This document shows, in pieces, positions 11,449 to 27,200 of a stretch of DNA of 64,000 bases. The DNA lies in the NCBI GenBank assembly GCA_045837725.1, contig JBEWZL010000215.1:124001-188000 (forward strand), written 5' to 3'. Below the pieces are notes generated by a model that worked only from the letters and a program-made list of their open reading frames with translations, was not told where the DNA came from and did not search any database. Source of the stretch: Vermamoeba vermiformis. Lineage: Eukaryota > Tubulinea > Echinamoebida. Position 1 is the first letter of the stretch. The number at the start of each line of letters is the position of its first letter. The translations under genes were made by a program, and so were the position numbers.

Positions 11449-14400
11449 TTAGTCATTGAACTCGTAATAATACATTCCTTGAGCTCCGGTGAGTGCATCC
11501 AGATTGGAGCTCGTCCGTGTGTACTGCAGTGTGCGTCGTTCTTCAGCCAGTGCACGCGTGAGTTCAATCGAGTCAACATCTTGCGCCTCATCGTCTTCTT
11601 CGCGCATTTGTTCGTCTTCAGCTGCGAGTACTGTAACGTGAAATTACAATGTTATTGTTAGCGCGTTGAATTTAAATTTCAGATCTGTACCTTGCGTGAG
11701 GAGATGCAACTGCTCCTCTTTCGTGCTGAGTGTTAGTGTGTTGCCAGCAGCTTCCAGCCATTCATGTGCAGACAAGACCTAATTAGGCAAATTAAACGGT
11801 TAGAAATAGTTTACGGCAAGTGTGGGCCTAGTCACCTCGAAGCTGTAGCCCTGATCGATGAGGAACTGTTGTCGCTTCGACGAGTAGTACATCTCGTGCG
11901 TATCTTGCGACACGAGCGAGTAGAAGTACGCGTCATACTTGTTTGATTTATCCGATCGTGCTTTCGGCCGCAGAATACGACCTAATGGTGCAAACATTAG
12001 CAATTACGAAAATATCGAGACACCATTACCTAATCGTTGTGCTTCTTGTCTTCGTGAACCAAAGTGCGATGAGATCTGGATGATTACATTTGCTTCGGGC
12101 AAGTCTATTGAATTGTCTCCAACCTGTACAGCATGAGCTACGAGCACAAGAACATAAATACTGCTTACCTTGGATATGAATATGGTTCGTACTGAGGCAT
12201 TATACTGGAACTGTGAAAAGATCCGCAATCTTTCGGTATTGGATGTGCCTCCATAAATGAACTCTTTGCCTAATTGCTTGGCAAACATCTTGAGCGCGAA
12301 TACATTGTCTGAGAATACCAGAATTTTGTCTCCACGATCCTCATGTTGCTGAATCAAGTGTTGACAAGCTCTGAATTTGTTCGGATTCAGCGTGTAGAGC
12401 AAGCGCTGTTTTCTCGGTGAAGCTTTTAAATACTCCTTATAGAACTCGGCAGTCATGCGGCACCAGACCTCACTGCACTGCACATTGGCAATGTGACCTA
12501 GCCGCACAAGGTCCATCCAGTTGGCCTCGTACAGCTTGGGTCCAATCAAGAAGTTGAGATCCGTAATCATCTCATCCTCGCGCACGAGTGTCGCTGTCAG
12601 TCCGAGCTTGGTGTGTGCTTTGATCTTGCCGAGCACTTGACGGAACATCTTGGCCGGCACGACATGCACTTCATCGAGCAGCACCAGCCCCCACTCGCGA
12701 CTCTCAATGAAGCGCATGATCGCTTCAGCCTCGAACGATCGCTTGCCTGAGAACGCGACCATCGTGTAGGTGGTGATGAGCACTGCAGTGTTGTTGCTGG
12801 CTTGGTGCATCTGACCGAGGTGTTGCTTAATCAACTTGTCCTTATTGTTCGCAGTGAAGCGTGCAATGTGCGCGTCATCGATGCTGGTCCAGAGCTTGAG
12901 CTGATGGCGCCACTGCTCCACCGACACACTCGACGTGCACAAGATGACCGTTGGCTTCTTCACCGTGGCACAAGCGGTGATGCCCACCAGTGACTTGCCC
13001 GCACCACAGGGCAGCGCGATAATGCCTGAGCGCGCACGACCATTGTTGAACATCTTGGCGAGGGACTTCTCCTGATAGGGCCGCAGACTGGTGGTGGGTT
13101 TGAGTTCAATGCTGATGTTCGCATTGGTCGTGTCTTTGCGGAACTCGTACTCCTCGACGAGTGGATGGCCGAGCTCAATGCAGCGCCGCTTGATGTCTTC
13201 AACACTGGTGGGATTGATTTCAAAGGACAGCACTGCCTCGTCGCGTCTCTTTTGTACTTGCGGGGCATTGTCTGTCCGGATGCGGTGAGTGCAAATCATT
13301 AACTGAACGTGACTAATGATGACGCGTACCTAGTGCATCAATCTCAGCGGTGATGTTGTCGGCTGAAGGGAATGCCGTGGTGTCGGTGGGCAGTGTGATG
13401 TGTGAACTGGTCAATTCACCCTACGTATTCCGAGTTCAGTGAACAAATCAGTTGACACGTGTCAAATCTTCGGGACCAATGAACTGCCAATCAGTGTTTA
13501 GCATACCTGCAGTGAGCCAGTGCGAATCACATCATCCTTGAGCAGTTCTTCGAGCACATCGCGGTGCGGTGATTCAATGAAGTACTTGCCCTTCTCCAAC
13601 AAGAGCTTCACCTTGCCAAAGCTGACAGTGCTCTCAGTGATGTACTCGATCACTGGGCGCGGCACTTTCACTTTGGACAGTCGCTCTAACACGCGCAGAA
13701 TGTCTTCAGTCTCGAGCCCTATGGACACAGCGGCATACAACGAGTACTGCGAGTGTGATTAGTGTCACCATGCCATATACTAAACTCATGCTAGTAGTGT
13801 ACCTGCGTGATCTTGTACTCGTGAATGTATTCAGGACGTGACACGGGCTCAGCAATGGCAATCAGAAAGTCATAGGCTGGCTTGTAAATAGGCGAGAATG
13901 TCTCGAGATATATGCGTCGATTAGGACAGACCCATATAGGTCTATTGGCGTGGTCTGGCTTCAGTTCCATATCTGAGAAATCGTTGAACGAGACAGATCC
14001 GTTGTCCGCCATAGTTGACAAGGACTTTCGTTTGGTGCCAGGTGACGCGCTCGATTTTTTGTTGTTGTTGGACTTGTTAGGTGTAGTTTTAGTTCTGTTG
14101 TTGGCACGAGGACTGTCTTCAACCTCATCGTCGTTATTACTGCTCGCAACGCTTGCAATCTCCTCAACACTGGGCTCACTGTCACTACTCTCGATAGGTG
14201 GTTGTTCTACAAAATCATCGTCTTCATCGATTGTTTTCTTGTTCTTTTTCTCTTGCGACTAATAAACGAATATTACAATTAAATTCAGAAATAGGGTCAA
14301 TAAATTCTCAGAATATACTAGGTGCACCAGATGACGTAATATTCATCGAATAACTGGGTATGTACCTTGGATAATTTTTGCTTCTTCACTGGGGTCGCTG

Positions 14401-14499
14401 TTGGTGGAATTAAAAAGTTAGATCCTTTTCCTGATCCGGCCTGAGTAATCCAATGTATTATCGATTCGTACCTGATTTACCCGAAGAACGTCTCTTCAT
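11449..14499 (-). CDS. ERCC3: TFIIH helicase XPB/ERCC3
   Basis: The XPB DNA translocase of TFIIH, needed for promoter opening and nucleotide-excision repair. Ten exons (14499-14472, 14430-14366, 14258-13803, 13746-13507, 13420-13330, 13271-12169, 12123-12030, 11981-11836, 11778-11691, 11630-11449) give about 830 residues, close to the usual 780-850. A Lys/Ser/Asp-rich N-tail precedes '[13 protein letters not shown]', the start of the conserved N-terminal domain. Helicase motifs: '[13 protein letters not shown]' (Q/Ia), '[13 protein letters not shown]' (Walker A), '[10 protein letters not shown]' (DEVH), '[13 protein letters not shown]' (motif III plus the XPB-specific RED), '[13 protein letters not shown]' and '[10 protein letters not shown]' (motif VI). 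Its start is only 83 bases from the NUFIP1 stop on the same strand. Confidence 0.95.
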
Positions 14500-14582
14500 T
14501 GTTCTCACTATGTACAATACAAAATAATGACCTCAGCGCACACGAAATTGTTTGACATTTTCTCTCGCGAGACTTTTTATTT

Positions 14583-15895
14583 TCACTCCGCACTGGAGCT
14601 CGTTGACTGTACAAAAAAATTATTCGCAATAATATGTCTAAAGCATTGTAATATAGCACTGTGTTCTTTCTGGATTTCGGTGTGCAACAGCTAACGAAAC
14701 AGATCAGTACACGGAATACAACACGACTAAGGACCAAGTACCTTTTCGAGCAGCGATGACTTCTTGTGTGGGTCTTGTGATTGGCGCGGTTTCTTGCGCG
14801 GTGCCATCTAGTAAATAGTCGTTAGTCATGCCGATCTGATTGATTTGCTGCTCACCTCTTCGTGTGCGAATGTGCACTGCTCGCCCTTGAGACAACGGCC
14901 CTGCATAAAATATTTACAGCTTCGCTTGCGCTTCAGACCGTGCTCTTGTGTTAGTGGCGTGAGTGCCTCGCTGACTAGTGTCAGGCACGTCAGATTTGAT
15001 AATTTTGAGCTCTTCAGGCTGTTCATCCACACCACTGCCATGTGCTTCACTCGCGGTGTTGCTCACTTCTGGCGGCACAGGCAGCTCTTGCGTCACAGCG
15101 TGTGGCTTCGAGAATTCATTTCTATTGTTCCGCTTGTTGTTATTGCGGTTATTCTTGCGATTAAATCGTGAATTCTTGTCAAATATTTCTCCTCTTTCTC
15201 GCCGCCGTTGTTCTTCCTCCGTCTATGAGCATATGAGTCTCTAATCGTCATTATTCATATCCCAATTCGAAGGTACCTTTTTAGCCACCACTTCACTCGT
15301 GGGAAATCTCTTCTTGCGCTCTTCAATATAGCGATTGATCTCTTCAGGAGTCTCCATTTTGCCTATTGCAGAATTCAAGTGCCGCATTTTGTGCAGTTTG
15401 ACCACGCTGTATGCTGCGTTGAATGTGCAGCCAGGATAGGTGCACTTGACGTGACTCTTCAAATGAGCCTCGTGTTGCTGCAGTGTTTTAAAGTACTTCT
15501 CGCACGCATCGCAGCTGAACTCGCCCTCTTCATCGTCCTCAGCAGGCTTGGGGGGCTTGGGACGTTTGCTGTAGACTGGTGGCACGTACTGCACTGGCGG
15601 GGGTGGAGGCACAAAATTGGGTGCGTGTACTTGTGGCATGTAACTCGCCGCGCTTTGAGCTACAGGTGCAGGTATTTGCGGTGTGTAATTGACTGGTGGC
15701 ATGGCCTGGGGCTGAAATCGAGATAAGATCGGCTGGATCAAGGTGCGTGTCACTTACATAGTACGGGACATAGGGTTGATTGTATTGTTGCGGTGCAGTT
15801 TGATATTGAGGCTTACTTTTGTATTGATTTCGTGGTTGTTTGGAGGGAGTGTTCGAGCCGGCACCATAAAATTGAACTAGATCGCCAAGATTCAT
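14583..15895 (-). CDS. NUFIP1: NUFIP1-like snoRNP assembly protein
   Basis: A homologue of NUFIP1 (yeast Rsa1), a scaffold for box C/D snoRNP assembly with the R2TP complex. Exons: 15895-15758, 15711-15277, 15222 to 14856 (with a probable small internal intron near 14940-14985 that shifts frame), 14807-14742 and 14690-14583. Order of parts: Tyr/Gln/Pro-rich N-region, paired C2H2-like zinc fingers ('FSCDACEKYFKTLQQHEAHL', 'CTYPGCTFNAAYSVVKLHKM'), the NUFIP1 peptide 'RYIEERKKRFPTSEVV', a basic Asn/Arg-rich linker, a CCCH finger ('CKYFMQGRCLKGEQCTFAHE'), and the C-terminal helix 'EIQKEHSAILQCFRHIIANN'. The last exon was chosen because it restores this conserved helix. It is divergent from the capping protein gene. 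Confidence 0.82.
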
Positions 15896-16237
15896 AATGC
15901 TGGATCGATGAACAATTAATAATAATTTCAAAAATATAATTCATTAATTACATTTAGGAAGAGCATCAAATAAAAGAAAGAGAAATAACTGTCAGATCGC
16001 GGATCGGTTTTTGAATCTTAACCCGAACTTACTTGCAAACGGCGATTCGAGTAAATATGTATTAATTGTGGTCACGAGTAAGGGTTTCACGATAAATGCG
16101 CATTAGTGATGGAATTTCATATTAAGTCGCGCTCAATGGTTTTTATCAACTTTATTCGACCGTGACTTAACCGCATTGAAAAAATCTTTCTTGATAAAAT
16201 TACAGCGTATTGAATTTAGGAGCAAGCATATTACCAA
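15896..16237. promoter_or_regulatory. Divergent intergenic region, NUFIP1 / capping protein alpha
   Basis: These 342 AT-rich bases separate two divergent start codons and so should hold both promoters. I see no TATA box at a fixed distance and no conserved element. A short AAAGAAAGAGAAAT purine run is present near 15973. Confidence 0.35.
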
Positions 16238-17803
16238 ATGGCGAGCCAACAAGAAATTCAACAAATTATTACCAACTTTTTGTTGAACGCTCCTCCTGGA
16301 GAGTTTATGGAGGTCGTTACTGGTAAGATTTGACGAAAATTAAAATTCCTGCGATATAATAATTCTAATAATGGCTATAATAAATCAGACATTCGTGGCT
16401 TGTTGAAGAATGATGCTATTTTGAACTCGTTGGCTCCTTCAGTATTCAAACAATACAACACCGATCAGATGTTGAAAGTTAAAACTCCTTACAACTCTGA
16501 GGTACTTAAATATTATTATTGTGGCATATACTGTACAATCAGCATATTTATGGTGCAGCAACGTGTTTGCAGCTTCAAATCAACGATATTTCTATTTGTC
16601 AAGCAAACTCGTGATAATAATAATTTTTTATTATCAGTTCTTGATCACTAAGCAAGGCGAGGTTAGCGCCAACGAATACTTGGATCCTGCCACTAAGCAA
16701 ATCGTTACCTTCGATCACATTAGACAAGTAAGTAATATTGAGAAAACATTTATTTTGGTATCTGGACTTTTTATGCTAATTTTACCAACCAAGGAAATTA
16801 CTGGTGCTCGCTCTGCTGGTAATGCTTTGGATTCTGATGTTGAGCCCTACAGGTATGAAATGCTCGAATTAAATAACGTTAACGGGACAGATACGCTCGC
16901 TTTATTTACCGATAAACGACTAATTTGGAGCATTCTACGAATATTTTTGGAGCCTATTAAAAACATAATTCTTGGCTCCTGAATCGAAATTGAATTGGTT
17001 TATTCTCGGGCCACATCTTGTTGAAAAATTATCCATTAAAATAACAGCAATCATTCTTCATATTTATAGTTTGAGCGGTTGTCTACAGCACAAATAACAT
17101 TTTAGTGCTCATTTACTTGCGCACTGAGTATGCAGAATATCGAATCACGTGCGAGATACTGACGCGATTGTTATTCGTTCACAGAAAAGCCTTTGAGACT
17201 CAAGTCACTGAGTACGTCAAGGAACACTTCGAGAACGGCGCTGGAGTCGTGTACGGCACCAAGAACAACGACGGCACCTACACCATCACCACTTGCATCT
17301 CCTCTGTCTTGCTCAACCCCAACAACTTCTAGTAAGTATTCGTGGTCAATAACTCATTCGCTGCAGTGATATTAACACGTATTGCGCTTAGCACTGGCAG
17401 ATGGCGCAGTCTCTGGACTTGCACTTTCAAGCCTGGATCTGGCAATGCGGAGCTCAAGGGTAACATTCGCATCACCGTGCACTACTACGAAGACGGCAAC
17501 GTGCAATTGAACACCAACACTCCTAAAGTCAAGCAAGTTCAAGGCTCTGTAAGTACACGCATGCGATTGTTGTTGTCTCGCACAGGACTGACACCTCACC
17601 TGCAGGACGCTAACTCATTGGCCGCTGCTGCTGTCAAGGCGTTGTCTGCCTCTGAAAGTGACTTCCACAACGCTTTGGACGCGAGCTACAACTCCATGGG
17701 CACCACGACCTTCAAGGCGCTCAGACGTGCCTTGCCCATCACCCGAAAGAAAATTGAATGGAACAAGGTCTTGACCATGAAGATGGACATCGGCAAGAAC
17801 TAA
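16238..17803 (+). CDS. CAPZA: F-actin-capping protein subunit alpha
   Basis: The alpha subunit of the heterodimeric capping protein that blocks growth at actin filament barbed ends. Seven exons (16238-16322, 16389-16501, 16638-16727, 16794-16852, 17185-17331, 17392-17548, 17606-17803) give 282 residues against about 286 in animals. The C-terminal half is the clearest: 'LWTCTFKPGSGNAELKGNIR', 'VHYYEDGNVQLNT', then the C-terminal helix ('DFHNALDASYNSMGTTTFKA', 'LRRALPITRKKIEWNK'), which carries the actin-binding tentacle. The 332-base intron at 16853-17184 is unusually long for this window and holds no convincing gene. It works with the formin encoded 4 kb downstream in a general sense (cap versus elongation), but adjacency is probably chance. 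Confidence 0.95.
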
Positions 17804-18085
17804 ATTCTTGTTTTACTCTCGCATTACTCGCTTCACAGCTATGCAATGTACATTAACGCCGATTTAGCTTAAGAAATACTACTCGCTGAAGTAGCTTCTT
17901 ATCTGCTCAATTCACCTTTGTTTGGCTAATAAATACTTATCTTAAAATTAATAAGCTTGCTAATCTTGTTTCAGCAGTACTGTTTGTTTGGGCCTTTTTT
18001 TCTACCAAAGCCCGCCAAAAACCATTTTATTTTTTGAATTTAAGTTCGTCGATTCTTGCATTAGTTCCGTGCAGCATACCACACC

Positions 18086-20992
<2,907 letters not shown>

Positions 20993-21279
20993 TCACGCAG
21001 CCCTCTTGTACTATTCAAATGTACACCATGTAAATTTTGTTTTGTGTTGCATGTTCAAAAGCGGTTACTAGCGCCACTCACTATTGCGGCAGCTATTAAG
21101 CAGAGAATCAATTGAGATGTGATCGAATTGCACGAGTGTGCATCAGAGATCAACGGGCAGATTTTGTTGCGTATCTTCGAGGGGGATTTTCGTTTGGTTA
21201 ACAAAAAACATTTTTTATTTCAACTACGCTCAGAGGCCCACAACCCGATCCATTACATATTTACGAACACTAAATTGTA

Positions 21280-24200
21280 ATGTCGGATAAGGAGGAGAAG
21301 AAGTCCTCCGGCTTGAAGAAATTGCTGACCCGGAAGGACTCTGAATCTAAAGAGTCCAAAAAGGACAAAGACAAGAAGGACAAGAAGGACAAAGATAAGG
21401 AAAGAGAAGAAAAGGATAGAAAGAAAGAGGAAAAGAAGAGACAATTAGCAGAGAGAAAAGCAGAACTAGCGAAGAAGAAGGAGGAAAAGAAAGGATTGTC
21501 ATCGACCCCGTCCTCGAGAGAGCTCCCAGTCATTTCAGAGACAAAAGTCGATGCACCAAAATTGTCTTCATCACCAGAGAGGTCGACATTAACCTCTTCT
21601 GGAAATGCCAGCAATGCAACTGCTCCTAATCCCGCGACGAACGGAGCTTCACCTACTCCCGGCGAGAAGAAGCTTCCTGCTCGTCGAAAACAGATGGTCA
21701 AGACACAGACTATTACAGCTGCGCAATTGGACCCGGCGACTATGCAAACGCAATTCGAAACCTTATTGGTAATTTTTAGATTGAAAAAATTGAATTTTGT
21801 TTGGGATAATCAATTAATTGTTCGTTCACTCGGACTTAGCTAATAATATTATTTAGAACGAATTAAAATACCCGCCCATGCAGCGACGAGAAATGATGAA
21901 TTGGAACGACAACCAAAAGATGGTGTTCATCCAAACTCATAAAGACTTTCTGGTACGTTACTAAATGCTTTTATAATACTAGTGAAGGACGCGCAATTTC
22001 ATATTTAACCCATAAATTCCGTTCTTCTATTTTATAATTTTTCGGTGGCTTAACCGCTGAATTGACGGCGCTAGCGCAAGCACGAGAATATGAAACTAAC
22101 CTCGCTTGTCAACAGGAAAAGGGTTCTGGCGAGTCAAAAGATACGCCGCAATATTACGTCAAGGCACTCAGCACAGATCTTTCATTGCCGATGGTGAAAG
22201 CACTCCGCGTGTCTATCAACTCGAATCCAGCGATGTGGATCACGACATTCAAAGATCTCGGTGGTGTCACAGGCCTCGTTGACGTGCTTGTCACTCTTGA
22301 AAAGCAACGTGAAAAAGAGAAGAAGGATCTTGAAATTCAGCTCGAATGTATTCGTTGTATTTTAACCATATTGAACGTTAAGGTACGGCAATGACACAGT
22401 GCCTAACAGCTGTCGCATGACTAATCACATTGCCACTTAGACGGCCATGGAGGACTTTGTTCACTCGCCCGAACTGATTAACCGCATTGCGCTGTTGACA
22501 GACAGTCAAGAAATGCGCGTTAAGAAGAGTGTCTATGAACTCCTCTCAGCCATTGTGTTCTTGCATCAGGACGGTCACAAGCGTGTGCTCGAGGCAATGG
22601 ACTACCACAAATTCTCCACCAAAGAGCGCCGCAGATTCCAAAATGTTATGGAGACCCTCAAGTTTGACAAGACACCTGAAATTCGAACGTAAGTCGTCGG
22701 CACTGCTATTCGTGCAAGGTATTAACGCAGTGTACAGAGCGGTCTTGACATTCATTAACTGTATCGTCAACACGCCTGATGATTTGGACGAGCGTATGGA
22801 TCTGCGACGCGAGTTCATTAGTCTGGGCATACTCGACTTTATCGCTAAGATTCGTGTCGAGGAGACTCAAGTGCCCGAGACTTTGTCAGTGCAACTCGAC
22901 AACTTTGAGAAGGATCAGGAGCAAGACGACGAAGAGTTTGCCGAGCGTCTCGGTGAACGCAAAGTCGACTTCGCTAACCCTCAGGACATCTACTCCAATC
23001 TGTTGCACTCCATCGAGGGCAAGCCCTATTTGCGTCAACCGTTCACGGAGTTGATGAAGCACTTGCTAGTGGTGCCTACTGATAAGAGCAGCGGTCTCAG
23101 AATTTGGCTCTTGTTAGGCAAATTGGCACATCACTTGGCGATTCAAAAGGACACTCTAGCACTGGACAATGATCAGCAAATCGACTTGACGGATCTCCTC
23201 GAGGCTGCTGATGATAAGGCTGCTCTTGAAGAACTGAAGGAGAAAGAATTCGAGTGGGTGCAAAAGTACGAGGAGGACGTCGGCAAGCTTAAAGAAGAGC
23301 TTGAAGAGAGCAAGAAGAAACAAAGCGACGTTGAAGTTACCATTGAAACTCGTGTTGCCGAGGTCAAGAAGGCGCTCAAAGAGAAACAAAAGTCTCGTAT
23401 TGCAAGAAAGGTTCAGGAGGCCGTGAAGAGCAAGGAAATGGAGTTGAAAGAGGTCGAAGAGTCCTTAAACTCCAAGACTGAAGAGCTCAAGGCCAAAGAA
23501 GCACAACTGTTGGAACAAGTCCGTGGCTTGCAAGATCAATTGCTGCAGAAGGACGCTGAGCTCGAGAAAAAGAAGCTCGAAATTGACGAGGCCAGAGAAG
23601 ATGCCAAGCGAGAGCTCAAAAAGCAACTCGGCGACCTCACTAAAGCTAAGCAAGATGCCATTGAAGAAGCAGAGCGCATCAAGGGCGAATTGTTGGCTAA
23701 GGAGAAGGACTTGCTGTTGTTGAAGCAAGAGCAAGAACAACGTGGTCGCGTTGAATTGATCACCATGCAACGAAACCTCGAGGACAAGCACAAGCGCGAG
23801 ACTGACGAGCTTCTTAAGCAAAACGAGGATCGCATCAACAAGCTGAAGGCTCAGAACAAAGAAGAGGTGAAGAAAGCTCTTGACATGCAGAGGCAAGAAC
23901 TCGACTCTTTGCACGAAGAGAAGATGAAAGTCACCTTGGAGAACTTGAAGACCAGCAAGTCTTCGGGAGAGTTCCACGAGCTCGAAATCTCCATGGCCAA
24001 GGAAGCTGAAGCCCGCAATCAGAAGGTTATGCAGTCCCTCAAAGAAAAGGAGAACGAGCTCGCTTCCTTGAGCAAGAAGCTCGACGAAGAGAAGCAGAAG
24101 TCTGAGACCTTGCAGAAACAACTCAATGACCTCTCGAGCAAACAAGCCGCTTCTTCCAAGACGATTGAGGACGAGAAGAAGAAATTGCAAGAAAAGATTT

Positions 24201-27200
24201 GGACCTTCGAATTTGAGCTGAAGGAAGCCACTTCTCAAGTGAAGAAGATCACTGCTGAGAAGCACACCGTCATTGAAGAAATGGAGCGCAAGAAACAAAA
24301 GCGCAAATGGAAGAAGGAGGAAATGGCAAAGAGACAGCGCGAAGAGAAGTCTAAGCTTGAAAACGAATTGATTGAGCTCAAGACTCAGTTACAATCCGAC
24401 AAGAACAAGTTGACGGCACAGATTACAGACCTCAAGTACGCTATCGAAGAGGAGAAGAAGACTGCTAGCAAGAGAGCGGAAGAGCATCGTAAGATTTTGG
24501 AGGACGAGCGTGCCAAAGCCAAGCAGAAGATCGACGAGTTGAAGCAACAACACGACGATAGTGTTGGCAAGGCTAATCAAGAACTCAAGGACCAATTGCG
24601 CTTGCTTGAAGTCGAAAAGATCAAGGTGGAGCGCAAGGTCGAACAGCTGAACAAGTCTATTGAAGACAACGAAAGAAAGTTGGCTGAAGTTAAGAAAACT
24701 TTTGAGGACGAAAAGGCAACGCTCGCACAACAGTTGGTATCTTTGCGCGAGAAGCACTCTCAACTGAAGCACGAGAATGCTGACCTCCAAGAGAGCTTGA
24801 AGAAGGCCCAAGCCCAAGCTGAAGTCAATACTTCCATGGCTCCAGTCCCCGCCAAGACCACTGCTTTGCTTGAACAACTTGAAGATCTCAAGGCTGAAAT
24901 TCAAGAGCTCACTGACGAGAACAAACAACTCAAGCTTGCGGCTCAACACAATGAGGCTAGCACTGGTGCAGTTGAAGGTGCTAGTGAGGCACACTTCAAG
25001 GAAGTGGTCGCCAAGCTCCAAACCGAGCTCGATGAAGCAGAGACTAAGATTGCTAGCTACTCACTCAAAGAAGACAAGCTCAAGGCCAAGGTGAAGGACT
25101 TGCAATCAGAACTGGCCGTCTTGAAGGCTGAAGATGACGATCCTGAGTCACCAAAGAGTCCTAAGGGCATCTCACCCGCTGCTCTGGAAGCACTCAAGCA
25201 GAACGAGCAGTTGCGCGAAGATATGAAGCAGCTCAAGGTCAAGATGGAGCAAATCAACAGCGAGAAGGAGAATTTGAATGCAGAGATTAAGAGACTCACC
25301 GCTGATAAGGCGAACGTCAAAGAGCAAGCCGATCGTTCTAACGCAGACATCAAGAAGTTGATGACTGAGCGTGACGATTTGGACAAGAGAGTCAAAACAA
25401 TGGAGGCTGAAATCAGCAAGCTTCAGAAGGCCAACGAACTCCGCTCGTCAGGATCATCTGTCACTGATAAACTCAAAGTTGAGCAATTGCAGAAGGACAA
25501 CGACAGCTTGAAACAAGAGATTGAGAAGCTAGAGAAGAAGTTGTCCACTCCTCCTTCCACTGCCCCTCTCTCTGCTGGTGAGCGCCTGAAACTTGATCGC
25601 TTGGAGCGTGAGACTGAGCGCTACAAAGCTGAAATTGAAAAGCTCAAAGCAAGCAGCTCCACAGCATCTTCTTCACCTCTCTCCAATGGCGAAAGATTGA
25701 AGCTCGATCGATTGGAGCGCGAGAATGAGCGCTACAAGGCTGAAAACGAAAAGCTCAAGGCTGGTGGTGTGTCTTCCAGCACTCCTGCAACTACAGGTGG
25801 CGCCTCACTGTCCGCAGCTGAAAAGGTCAAGCTCGAACGATTGGAAAAAGAGAACGAACGATTAAAGCTTGAGAACGAGCGATTGAAGCTTGAGGGCAAG
25901 AGCGGCGCGAGCACTCCTGGTACTTTGTCTCGCACTGGCTCAATCAACGCCAGCTCTGGTACATCATCTGCTGACAAAGAAAAGATGGAGAAGCTCCAGA
26001 AAGAGTTGGACACGCTCAAACAAGAACTGGAGAAATCCAAATCCAACGCTAACTCTTCCTCGTCCACGGACAAGAAGAAGTTGGAGATCTTAATGCAACA
26101 GAACGACGACTTGCGTGCTGAGCTCGAAAAGGCCAAGAAGGGCGGTGCAGTAACTGTCTCCGCTGCTGCCGTTGATGACAAGAAGGTGCAAGAGTTGCAA
26201 AAGGAGAACGACAAGCTAAAGAAGGAGTTAGATGCCGCCAAGCAAGCCAAGGGTCAACAAGATGACTCCAGCAAGTTGCAGGCACAGTTGTCTCAATTGC
26301 GCGCTGAAAACGACAAGTTACGTGACGAGTTGAGTCGCGCTGCTGCTGCAGGTAGTAGCGATAGTGCTCCACCTCCACCTCCAATCACTAACGATGGACC
26401 TCCACCACCCCCACCTCCTGGTCCTCCACCACCACCCGGCTTTGATGGCCCACCACCTCCACCTCCTCCTGGCCCACCACCACCACCTGGCTTTGATGGT
26501 CCACCACCACCTCCTCCTCCTGGTCCTCCAGGCCCTCCACCCCCACCTGGCCCACCCGGACCTCCACCTCCACCTGGTATGGGCGGTGCTCCACCTCCAC
26601 CTCCTTTCGGTAAAGTGGGTGGTGCTCCCGCTGCCAATGACTTGCCTGTTCCCGCTGGTCCCAAACCTACTCCTGGTGTTCAACTGCGTAACGTGCAATG
26701 GACTAAGATGCCTAAGAACAAGGCCGTAAAAACTTGGGCTAAGGATGTCGATCCTGGCAAGGTTGATTTGGACGTCAAAGAGTTGGAAGATCTCTTCGCT
26801 AAAAAAGAAGTTGTCAAGGCCGACAAAGGTGCCGGTAAGTAATATATATATGAATTCCTGATATGATTTAGAGTTTGTCTAATGCCATTTTAGGTGGTGA
26901 GAAAGAGAAGAAAGATGCCAAGATTAGTAACCTCGATCCTAAGAGATTACAGAACGTCGGTATCTTCTTGAAGACTTTCAAGTTGACCAACAAAGAGATC
27001 AAAGAAGCTATTCTCATGTTCAACGAGGACATTTTGAACTTGGAGAATACCAAGAAGTTGCGCGATAACTTGCCTCAGGACGAAGAAATGCAGCGCATTA
27101 AGCAGTACATTGCTGATGGTAGTCCGATTGACAAGTTGGAAGCTGTTGACTTGTTCTTCATGGAGGTCGACCAAATTCCCGACTTGAAGGCCCGCGTTGA

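Noticed and set aside
23465-24298. Long Leu-rich open frame antisense to the formin
   Set aside because: It is the shadow of Lys/Glu codons in the coiled coil (AAG/GAG read backwards give Leu/Phe).
26361-26660. Proline-coding CCA/CCT repeats as a satellite
   Set aside because: They are the in-frame FH1 domain of the formin.
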